Shown: one piece after another, positions 7,436-13,209 of the stretch
Numbering within the stretch: the stretch's first letter is position 1
Layout of the letters: the number at the start of each line of letters is the position of its first letter
Assembly: GCA_964479745.1 (NCBI GenBank)
Contig: CAYZNJ010000014.1
Span: 1-14,939, forward strand
Reading direction: 5' to 3'
Length of the DNA: 14,939 nucleotides
Source of the DNA: JACPNK01 sp964479745
GTDB taxonomy: Bacteria > Patescibacteriota > Minisyncoccia > 2-02-FULL-40-12 > IGHO2-12-FULL-4
The notes under the pieces: model-generated
What the model was told of the DNA's origin: nothing
Database searches by the model: none
Seen by the model: only the letters and a program-made list of their open reading frames with translations
Translations under genes and position numbers: made by a program

Positions 7436-7843
7436 ATGACTGAAGAAAAACAAAAAATAATAGCGGAAGAAGAACTGAAAGAAAAACTTAGTCCGGAGCA
7501 GTATCATATCATGAGAGAGGCCGGCACCGAAGCGCCTTTCAGCGGAAAATATTGGAACGAACATAAAAAAGGCATGTACAAATGCGCCGTATGCGGGCAG
7601 GAATTGTTTTCTTCGGAAACTAAGTTTGATTCCGGCACCGGTTGGCCCAGTTTTACTAACCCGACAAACCGAGAAAATGTAGAATTGACACCGGATGACA
7701 GCCAAGGAATCCGCCGTATTGAAGTCCGCTGTAAGCATTGCGGTTCTCACTTGGGCCATGTTTTTGATGACGGTCCCAAAGAAAAAGGCGGCAAACGCTA
7801 TTGCATAAATTCCGCCTGCCTAACTTTAGAAAACAAGGAATAA
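7436..7843 (+). CDS. msrB: Peptide-methionine (R)-S-oxide reductase MsrB
   Basis: Reduces the R epimer of methionine sulfoxide and so complements MsrA just upstream. Structural zinc Cys pairs are CAVC (50, 53) and CKHC (99, 102). Core motifs are FDSGTGWPSF, RRIEVRCKHCGSHLGHVFDDGP and RYCINSACL, with catalytic Cys123. Its 135 residues are the usual length for a complete single-domain MsrB. Cys128, five residues after the catalytic Cys, occupies a place that is normally Ala, Gly or Ser. Start ATG at 7436 has no Shine-Dalgarno site and abuts msrA; the M24 peptidase follows 3 bases after the stop. Confidence 0.96.
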   Translation: MTEEKQKIIAEEELKEKLSPEQYHIMREAGTEAPFSGKYWNEHKKGMYKCAVCGQELFSSETKFDSGTGWPSFTNPTNRENVELTPDDSQGIRRIEVRCKHCGSHLGHVFDDGPKEKGGKRYCINSACLTLENKE

Positions 7844-7846
7844 ATT

Positions 7847-8935
7847 ATGATAGAAATACCGCCAAATTACTATCCTGAACGGCTTGAAAAGATAAGAGCA
7901 ACTCTGGAAAAAGAAAAGATTGACTGTCTTTTAATATACAATGCCGAAAGAGAAGATCCGGCTTTTTTGCCTTGGATTTTCGGTGAAAATATTTTTGATA
8001 CTACTTATCTTTTAATTACTGCGACAGATGCTTTTATTTTTATCCCGCAGTGGTTTGTAGAAGAAGCAAAAACTTCGTTTGCAAAAGTGCCAGTCAAGAT
8101 TATCGGCACTCCTGAGAAAGCGACCATGACGCCGGCTATTAAACCCTACATACAAAACTTTCAGACGGTAGGGTATGCAGGCAATGCCCCCTACAAAGAA
8201 CTTATTTTGTTGAGTGAAAAAAAGTTGGTAAACATGGAGGAAAATTTTAGAAAAATATATGAAATCAAAGATGAACTAGAAGTAAAATTGCTTAGTCAAG
8301 TTAATGCTTTTACCCGTGAATATTTGGAAAATTTAGACCCAGAAAAGTTCGTAGGCAAAACTGAAAAGGAGGTCGCAAAGCAGATAATACAAGAAATGGA
8401 AAAAAGCGGTTACAACCTTGGCCACTTAAGCATTGTTTCGGGGGAACGGCTCCAAAAAACTACTGCCGGCTTTGCCACTGACTACAAAATACAAAAAGAT
8501 GATTTAGTCTGTATCGATCTTGGTCTGGAAATGCAGACTTACTTTTCGGATATTACAAGGTGCTACTTTCTTGGAGATGCTGAAAAAAAATATAAGTTGC
8601 AATATGAGTTGTTAAAGAAAGCAGTTTCAGGCGTTTCTGAAAAAGTTATTGCCGGAACGAAATCAAAAGAAGTTTTCAATTTTATCAAGGACGAACTTGC
8701 TGAAGTCGGATTGCCCGAAAACGCTTTTGTGCCAGCTGATCTGGGGCATGGCATAGGCACCGGCAAGCATGAATATCCTGAAATTGGATTTGATGAAAGT
8801 ATTTTAGAAAAAGGCATGGTTTTCACTTTGGAGCCTGAAGCCAAGTTGCCAGACGGCATGCTGATAAGGTACGAGGACGTTTTTTATATTAACGAAGAAG
8901 AAAAAACCCTGATTGTACAATCAGGGTTAAATTAG
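7847..8935 (+). CDS. M24-family metallopeptidase (Xaa-Pro aminopeptidase-like)
   Basis: 362 residues. The N-terminal creatinase-like domain (about 1-135) is followed by a pita-bread M24 domain (about 140-362). All five expected metal ligands are visible: Asp224 (CIDLGLEM), Asp235 (FSDITR), His301 (DLGHGIGTGKHEYP), Glu329 (TLEPEA) and Glu343 (RYEDVFYI). The arrangement fits Xaa-Pro aminopeptidases/prolidases, which release N-terminal residues before proline; the exact substrate is not certain. The ATG at 7847 has AAGGA seven bases upstream, the only fair Shine-Dalgarno site on this strand. The final codons contain a perfect palindrome that serves as terminator for the convergent gene, whose stop codon directly abuts this one. 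Confidence 0.92.
   Translation: MIEIPPNYYPERLEKIRATLEKEKIDCLLIYNAEREDPAFLPWIFGENIFDTTYLLITATDAFIFIPQWFVEEAKTSFAKVPVKIIGTPEKATMTPAIKPYIQNFQTVGYAGNAPYKELILLSEKKLVNMEENFRKIYEIKDELEVKLLSQVNAFTREYLENLDPEKFVGKTEKEVAKQIIQEMEKSGYNLGHLSIVSGERLQKTTAGFATDYKIQKDDLVCIDLGLEMQTYFSDITRCYFLGDAEKKYKLQYELLKKAVSGVSEKVIAGTKSKEVFNFIKDELAEVGLPENAFVPADLGHGIGTGKHEYPEIGFDESILEKGMVFTLEPEAKLPDGMLIRYEDVFYINEEEKTLIVQSGLN
8901..8928 (-). terminator. Terminator of the convergent minus-strand gene, inside the M24 CDS
   Basis: Bases 8905-8928 form a perfect 24-base palindrome (half-site AACCCTGATTGT). Read on the minus strand, the hairpin is followed by six T (8906-8901), the form of a rho-independent terminator for the 473-residue protein. 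On the plus strand it is followed by AAATTAG, not a T tract, so it would stop that direction less well. It lies wholly within the last codons of the plus-strand peptidase gene. Confidence 0.75.
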
Positions 8936-10357
8936 TTAGAAAGCGCCTTTGCGGGATACTCTCCATAAAACATAAGGCACATTCTGATAGAGCTGGGCAA
9001 ACGGCCCATTTTGGAGAAAAAATAAATAATTTGAGCCGGCAAACGATTTTGTCAGAAGGGCTAACGGCGCAAGCTGGGTAACAATGTCTTTAACTAGAGC
9101 ATCTTTAACTCGAGGATGCGGATTATGCGGATCAACGACAGAAACTCCGCATTGTTTTTTATACAGCATAGCTTCTATTTTAAGGATATTTGAGAAATGT
9201 TTTCTTGTTTCAAACGATTCAAGCTGACTAAGATAAAGCTTCTCTTGCAGAGTTTGTTCGCGCAGGTATTCATCTTCCGGGAAAAGTTTCAGAAGCGGTT
9301 TAACTTCGGCGTTTACACCCCTTGAAGTTAAATCTTGAGCCACCAGCTCGCACTGCTTTTGGATATAAGCCATAAATTTTTCTTTGGGCCAGGAGCCTTG
9401 CATTGCGACGTAGGCCCCGCCCTCAAGGTCTAACCATTCTATATCCGCCACCCAAATAAGCAGCCTGGGGTTAATGTTAAGTTCTTTCAGAAAAGACAGA
9501 AAATAGTTTAGTTCCGGCGACATCATTTCATAGCAGATACCTTGGGAATTTTCTTCCAAGCCGCAAAAGTTATAACCGTTTTCGTCATAAGTCCAAGCGG
9601 GGCAAAGGGGGATAACCAACTGCAAACTTTCTCCCAAAACTCCCCGCCACAAACAATTTAAAAACCTTTGAATCTGCAAGTCAGATTCAATTAAAATTCT
9701 TTTTTCTGCCATTAAATCTAAAAGCTTTACGCCCGTTAAAGCGGTTTTCTCTACGCTAACAGGATTTCGGCTAGTTTGTGCCGTTCTTACTATTTCATAA
9801 ATAACAGATTTGTCTTTTCTGGCTTTCAGCAACTCTTTTCTTATTTCTTTGACTTGAGCGTCGTTGAAGTTGGGAACAGGGCGAGGAACATGATGAAGAT
9901 TAAGACTTTCTGGATTTTGTCCAAGATGTTTCTCTATCCAGCTTTTATAAAGGTTAAACCTCTTTTCGCCGACTGGCTTCGGCCCCCAAGGAGCTTCACT
10001 GGCAAGGTTAACCTTTTCTAAATTAGAAACTACTCTAACCCACTCCCGCGCCATAGCTTTTAAGTTTGTGTCCCTAAAGTCGTCTGTTACCGCAATCAGC
10101 ATTTTACATGGAGATGCCCATAGCGGAGCAAACTCCATGGCCCGATGAGACGCAGTTCTTGAAGCGTGACCTTGCCGGATCATTTTGGCTTCGGGAGCGG
10201 TAAAAATCGCAACCAAAGTTTCTTCACTTTTCGGCTCGACTTTTACGATTGCCGGGTTTTCTTCAAAAACCAAAGTCTTTTGGCCTAACTCTTCTAAAAC
10301 AGCTACGGCCAGACAGGCGTTTTTATCATTCTTATCAGCAAGAAACTTTATTTCCAT
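8936..10357 (-). CDS. Unrecognised 473-residue protein behind a long structured leader
   Basis: ATG at 10357 is preceded by AAGGAG with 5-base spacing, which fixes the start. No signal peptide or membrane helix is seen, so it is probably cytoplasmic. The N-terminal 120 residues look alpha/beta, with strands near LVAIFTAP and MLIAVTDD. The middle is Trp/Cys/Tyr-rich: LQLVIPLCPAWTYDENGYNF with Cys252, 265 and 275, then LLIWVADIEWLDLEGG. Residues 330-405 are helical. A DPHNPHPRVKDAL segment (409-421) may be functional. I find no nucleotide-binding loop, zinc signature or other named motif and cannot assign a family. It stands alone between its own promoter and its own terminator, separate from the NAD operon upstream. 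Its long leader suggests tight control. Confidence 0.8.
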   Translation of the reverse strand: MEIKFLADKNDKNACLAVAVLEELGQKTLVFEENPAIVKVEPKSEETLVAIFTAPEAKMIRQGHASRTASHRAMEFAPLWASPCKMLIAVTDDFRDTNLKAMAREWVRVVSNLEKVNLASEAPWGPKPVGEKRFNLYKSWIEKHLGQNPESLNLHHVPRPVPNFNDAQVKEIRKELLKARKDKSVIYEIVRTAQTSRNPVSVEKTALTGVKLLDLMAEKRILIESDLQIQRFLNCLWRGVLGESLQLVIPLCPAWTYDENGYNFCGLEENSQGICYEMMSPELNYFLSFLKELNINPRLLIWVADIEWLDLEGGAYVAMQGSWPKEKFMAYIQKQCELVAQDLTSRGVNAEVKPLLKLFPEDEYLREQTLQEKLYLSQLESFETRKHFSNILKIEAMLYKKQCGVSVVDPHNPHPRVKDALVKDIVTQLAPLALLTKSFAGSNYLFFLQNGPFAQLYQNVPYVLWRVSRKGAF

Positions 10358-10362
10358 TTTTT

Positions 10363-10368
10363 CTCCTT
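10363..10368 (-). promoter_or_regulatory. Shine-Dalgarno site AAGGAG of the 473-residue protein
   Basis: On the minus strand AAGGAG is followed by five A and then the ATG at 10357. It lies just downstream of the leader's terminator-like hairpin, so folding of that hairpin could affect access to it. Confidence 0.8.
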
Positions 10369-10377
10369 TTTATTTTT

Positions 10378-10427
10378 AAAGAACAAAATAAATCAGCCCC
10401 CTCTTTAGGGGCTGATTGAAGTTCTTT
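10378..10427 (-). terminator. Terminator/attenuator-like hairpin in the leader
   Basis: Inner perfect 10-bp stem AATCAGCCCC/GGGGCTGATT (10391-10400 with 10408-10417) and 7-nt loop. On the minus strand it is followed by TATTTTGTTCTTT, a U-rich though interrupted tail. An outer 7-bp stem, AAAGAAC/GTTCTTT (10421-10427 with 10378-10384), embraces it. It sits between a strong promoter and the start codon, so it is either an attenuator for the downstream gene or the 3' end of a small RNA. Confidence 0.6.
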
Positions 10428-10439
10428 TAGCAGTTAAAT

Positions 10440-10550
10440 TTAGAATGTGGCTATGGGTACGTTTGCAACAGAACTTAAATAAGCCTCCAAAGAGGTCGGG
10501 TTTGTGTCGCAATAATGCCACATTCTTGAGATTTTAAGTTTTGAAATCAT
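10440..10550 (-). CDS. Possible 36-residue leader peptide, nearly leaderless
   Basis: ATG at 10550 lies 10 bases after the -10 box, so the transcript should start about 4 bases before it; TAA is at 10442-10440. The peptide begins MISKLKISRMWHYCDTNP, with Trp-His-Tyr-Cys in a row at 11-14, and ends in IATF. Both arms of the 10-bp outer stem lie inside this reading frame, the 3' arm ending on the stop codon, so translation would disturb the fold. A 36-codon frame can arise by chance in 110 bases, and no Shine-Dalgarno site is possible here. I keep it only as a candidate. Confidence 0.3.
   Translation of the reverse strand: MISKLKISRMWHYCDTNPTSLEAYLSSVANVPIATF
10442..10526 (-). ncRNA. Structured leader RNA element (unknown family)
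   Basis: On the minus strand AGAATGTGGC (10526-10517) pairs perfectly with GCCACATTCT (10451-10442). Inside, TTGCGACA (10512-10505) pairs with TGTTGCAA (10470-10463), including one G-U pair. An apical hairpin CCTC/GAGG (10484-10495) tops it. The G-U pair would be an A-C mismatch on the plus strand, which supports transcription from the minus strand. Riboswitch, attenuator or small RNA are all possible; I see no match to a riboswitch consensus I know. Confidence 0.5.
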
Positions 10551-10560
10551 GTTTAGTTTA

Positions 10561-10589
10561 ATTATAAGCCCCGGCAGTTTATTTGTCAA
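10561..10589 (-). promoter_or_regulatory. Perfect-hexamer sigma70 promoter upstream of the structured leader
   Basis: On the minus strand TTGACA (10589-10584), a 17-base spacer and TATAAT (10566-10561) match the housekeeping consensus at all 12 positions. Transcription should start near 10554 and run into the leader and the 473-residue protein. Confidence 0.85.
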
Positions 10590-10637
10590 AACTGATATTT
10601 ACTGACTTCTGTTACGATTGTACTTAGATTAAGTATT

Positions 10638-10661
10638 AAAAAAGAGCGGGAAATCCGCTCT
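10638..10661 (-). terminator. Terminator of the NAD-salvage operon
   Basis: On the minus strand AGAGCGG-ATTTC-CCGCTCT (7-bp stem, 5-nt loop) runs into a T tract (10642-10638). The stem begins within the pncB stop codon and separates the operon from the promoter at 10561-10589. Confidence 0.88.
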
Positions 10662-11913
10662 AGTAAATGCAAGCCTGGTCAAAGATATCTGCGTAGCCAA
10701 ATATTTTCTTAAACCTGTTTATATCTTCCTGACGACCCATAGCTTTTGCAAGGTTATCGCTTAACTTTACCGTGCCATACCCGCACGAACTGCTAAGTTT
10801 TACAACCATTGAGAGAGGCCTTTCCCCCAAGTCGTTAGTGAGATTTGTGCCCCAGCCAAAAGTCACTTTGATTTTACCCTTAAAATGGCGCGAAAGTTTC
10901 ACAATTGTTGCAACGTCCAAGCCGTCGCTAAAAACAATCAGTTTGTCTTTAGGGTCAATGTCATGCTCCCGATAAAACCGGATTGCCCTTTCCCCGAATC
11001 TGTACGGATCGCCGGAATCTTGGCGCAGACCTTTCCAGTCTCGCGCTTGCTCGACGGTCATGTCGCTGAAGAAAAAAGAGCTGCCATATGTGTCTGTAAG
11101 GGCTATTGATAGCCCTTCCCCGTAATGCCGCCACCAATTTTTCAACACCGTATTGTGAGAATTTCTGATTGCTTCATCGGAATCTCCGTCAACTTTTCTG
11201 GCAATTCCTGACATTGCCATATACATCTCATGAGCTGATGTTCCCATCGGCAATAAGCCGTATTTCATGGCAAGAGAAACATTTGATGTTCCCAAAAATT
11301 GGTCAGGCAATTCGCAGGCAAGGTTTTTTACCACATAATCCTGCCAGTCTCTGCTGAATCTTCGGCGAGTGCCGAAGTCGCTAAATCTTACTTCCGGATT
11401 TGATTTTAAGACTTCAACTTTTCCTAAGAGTTTTGATATGCCAGTTGCCCTCACCGCGTCTTTTTCAAGATCAGAAGCGCTCCGGTCCATGAATAAATAA
11501 TTCAGCTCATTGACAACTGACAAAGCAAAAGTTTCCCAGTATATAGCAGTTGACCATGGTCCGGCAAATTCTAACCTATATGTGTCGCCATCTCTTTCCA
11601 AAAGATAGTCTGGCAGTTGAAGTTCTGCTAAAAAGTCTAGATAATCTTCGCTAAACATCCGGTCTTGATATTCGTTGGTTCCGCGCAGGTAATGAAGTTC
11701 GCTTTTGTTGAAACGCAAAGCGCGGACATGGTCTAACTGTTCTCTTAATGCTTCTTCCGGTATGATTTTAGCCAATGCCACTTCTTTAGTTCGGTTTTTG
11801 AAGCTATATACCACCGGCACACTGGGATAATCCTTAAAAACCACCTGACCCATGGTAAATTTGTAAAAATCCGTATCCAGTAAAGAGTTAATTACCGGAT
11901 TACTGGGTGCCAT
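10660..11913 (-). CDS. pncB: Nicotinate phosphoribosyltransferase PncB
   Basis: Converts nicotinate, PRPP and ATP to nicotinate mononucleotide (Preiss-Handler salvage of NAD). Signatures are clear: SLLDTDFYKFTM near the N-terminus, FSDFGTRRRFS, GTSNVSLA, MGTSAHE, LTDTYGSSFFFSD, GLRQDSGDP, VFSDGLD and FGWGTNLTND. I chose the ATG at 11913 (417 residues) because GAGG lies six bases before it; an ATG four codons upstream (11925) lacks such a site. The gene overlaps the 3' end of pncA by 14 bases, so translation is likely coupled. The length matches E. coli-type PncB. A terminator overlaps its TAG stop. Confidence 0.95.
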   Translation of the reverse strand: MAPSNPVINSLLDTDFYKFTMGQVVFKDYPSVPVVYSFKNRTKEVALAKIIPEEALREQLDHVRALRFNKSELHYLRGTNEYQDRMFSEDYLDFLAELQLPDYLLERDGDTYRLEFAGPWSTAIYWETFALSVVNELNYLFMDRSASDLEKDAVRATGISKLLGKVEVLKSNPEVRFSDFGTRRRFSRDWQDYVVKNLACELPDQFLGTSNVSLAMKYGLLPMGTSAHEMYMAMSGIARKVDGDSDEAIRNSHNTVLKNWWRHYGEGLSIALTDTYGSSFFFSDMTVEQARDWKGLRQDSGDPYRFGERAIRFYREHDIDPKDKLIVFSDGLDVATIVKLSRHFKGKIKVTFGWGTNLTNDLGERPLSMVVKLSSSCGYGTVKLSDNLAKAMGRQEDINRFKKIFGYADIFDQACIY

Positions 11914-12529
11914 TGATAACCTCATCGGTGGTCGTGATAATCGCTCCGGCGGCTCTCATTTCTTCAATAGCTTCTTGTTCTGTGGGATCCGGCGGAGTGA
12001 CATTTTCCACAGCTCTGCAGGCGTCAGCTACCAGGTAAACCTCAAACCTCTTAAAAATGTAGGCGGTGAGAACTCCGGCTCTGACACAAAAGTTGGTTGC
12101 GATTCCAAAAAAGAAAATTTGCACCGAATCAAGACCTTGTATGTCATATATAACATCTAAAGGTGTTCGACCATATTTGTTTTTTCCTTCCCAAGGATTA
12201 TAGCCGTCTTCGTCCTTGTTAATACCCTTATAAAATATTTTCGCGTTTGGAGGAACAAGCAAATTTTCGTGGAACAGAGCATCCCAACTACCCTTTATAC
12301 AATGTACCGGCCACTTGCCGCTGTTGATCTTAAAATGTTTGGAGTTTCGCGGATGGGAGTCGGCTGCAAGAAAAACCAAGCCGTTCGGCAAACTGTGAAT
12401 GTGAGAGATGATTTTATTGGCCGGCGCGATAACATTTTCGCCGCCCGGAACATACAAACCTCCGAGAGGATGGGCAAAACCATTTAGAATATCAACGCCA
12501 AAAGCAATCTTAACAACATTTTTGTTCAT
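11900..12529 (-). CDS. pncA: Nicotinamidase PncA (isochorismatase-like fold)
   Basis: Hydrolyses nicotinamide to nicotinate and ammonia, feeding PncB directly downstream. The catalytic triad is visible: Asp13 (FGVDILNGF), Lys101 (FYKGINKDEDGY) and Cys148 (GIATNFCVRAG, with the usual cis-peptide segment before it). Metal ligands are Asp57 and His59 (AADSHP) and His76 (WPVHCIKG). Its 209 residues are normal for the family. The ATG at 12529 is 1 base after the Nudix stop, with GGAGAGG inside the Nudix 3' end as ribosome binding site. This tandem arrangement points to one polycistronic mRNA. Confidence 0.94.
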   Translation of the reverse strand: MNKNVVKIAFGVDILNGFAHPLGGLYVPGGENVIAPANKIISHIHSLPNGLVFLAADSHPRNSKHFKINSGKWPVHCIKGSWDALFHENLLVPPNAKIFYKGINKDEDGYNPWEGKNKYGRTPLDVIYDIQGLDSVQIFFFGIATNFCVRAGVLTAYIFKRFEVYLVADACRAVENVTPPDPTEQEAIEEMRAAGAIITTTDEVINGTQ

Positions 12530-12530
12530 C

Positions 12531-13064
12531 TTACCTCTCCTTTCTTTTTCTATTTTTCTTTTGAAGTTGCCGCATCATTTCTTGATGAGTCGGCCAGCCG
12601 ATTTCGGGCGGACTCTTAATGTCAAACCAACCTACTTCCTGATTTTCCTGCAGATCGTTATTTTTGATTTTACCTTTAGCCGTTGCGTAGTAGAAAAATA
12701 CCAGATGCCCCGGACTTCGCGGGTCTTCTAATGATTGAACGAATCTAATAAATTTGGCTTTTCCGACTATCAACCCCGTTTCTTGTTCCAGCTCTCTTTT
12801 GAGAGCCTCTTCCGGATGTTCGCCATATTCAACAAATCCGGCGGGGAAACCCCAAGTATCCTTATATGGATCACGATTGCGCTTTACCAAAAGCACTTTA
12901 TTTCTTCGAACCACGATACCAGCCGAAGCTTGGCCTGCGGAAGGATAATGAGTCCAGCAATGGCAATATGTGCAAACCTTTCTCTGCACCCCGTCTAGCA
13001 ACCACACGGACAGCCGACTGGCGCAATATGGGCAATATTCATAGTCAGAAAACTTGATTGGCAT
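12531..13064 (-). CDS. Nudix hydrolase with N-terminal zinc ribbon
   Basis: 177 residues. A zinc ribbon (Cys11, 14, 31, 34) is followed by a Nudix domain. The Nudix box runs from Gly76 to Leu98 in the GX5EX7REUXEEXGU pattern, with Glu82, Arg90, Glu91 and Glu95 present; the first Glu of the EE pair is Gln94. Zinc ribbon plus Nudix recalls NADH pyrophosphatase NudC, but the NudC SQPWPF motif is not found. ADP-ribose pyrophosphatase-type or another pyridine-nucleotide activity is inferred from its place before pncA and pncB. AAGGAG stands six bases before the ATG at 13064. The C-terminus is very basic (QKKNRKRKER). Confidence 0.88.
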   Translation of the reverse strand: MPIKFSDYEYCPYCASRLSVWLLDGVQRKVCTYCHCWTHYPSAGQASAGIVVRRNKVLLVKRNRDPYKDTWGFPAGFVEYGEHPEEALKRELEQETGLIVGKAKFIRFVQSLEDPRSPGHLVFFYYATAKGKIKNNDLQENQEVGWFDIKSPPEIGWPTHQEMMRQLQKKNRKRKER

Positions 13065-13116
13065 GATTATCTCCTTTTTTATTGATTTTAGTTGTTAAGG
13101 AACTCCAGGTTTTTTC

Positions 13117-13145
13117 ATAATACAATTCTTTCATCTGCAAGTCAA
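13117..13145 (-). promoter_or_regulatory. Sigma70-type promoter of the Nudix-pncA-pncB operon
   Basis: On the minus strand TTGACT (13145-13140), 17 bases, then TATTAT (13122-13117): one mismatch to consensus in each hexamer. Start expected near 13110, giving a 5' leader of about 46 bases to the Nudix ATG. I see no operator or riboswitch in this short leader. Confidence 0.75.
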
Positions 13146-13171
13146 GATTAACGGAGAAATTTTGTGTAAGT

Positions 13172-13196
13172 AAAAAGCCGGCAACCAGCCAGCTTT
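13172..13196 (-). terminator. Terminator of the AAA+ ATPase gene
   Basis: On the minus strand AAAGCTGGC-TGGTT-GCCGGCTTT forms a 9-bp stem with one G-U pair, followed by TTTTT. It lies 14 bases after the ATPase stop codon and ahead of the Nudix operon promoter, so the two units are transcribed separately. Confidence 0.8.
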
Positions 13197-13209
13197 AAAA
13201 AGATACATC

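Noticed and set aside
8936..10357. Isocyanide synthase (PvcA/Dit1-like) identity for the 473-residue protein
   Set aside because: Only a loose resemblance in the IPLCPAW region; the conserved motifs of that family could not be found.
9776..10379. Plus-strand reading frames opposite the 473-residue protein
   Set aside because: They lack ribosome binding sites and protein-like composition and lie antisense to a better supported gene.
10378..10526. Possible tmRNA or 6S RNA (GGGGCTGATT resembles a tmRNA 5' end; AGAATGTGGC occurs in E. coli 6S RNA)
   Set aside because: There is no tRNA-like domain, CCA end, tag frame or 6S-like long rod with central bubble; the matches are about ten bases each.
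11914..11925. ATG at 11925 as start of pncB
   Set aside because: There is no ribosome binding site before it, whereas the ATG at 11913 has GAGG at six-base spacing.
12531..13064. NudC (NADH pyrophosphatase) as a specific name for the Nudix protein
   Set aside because: Zinc ribbon and NAD context fit, but the SQPWPF signature is missing and the Nudix box has one changed Glu.
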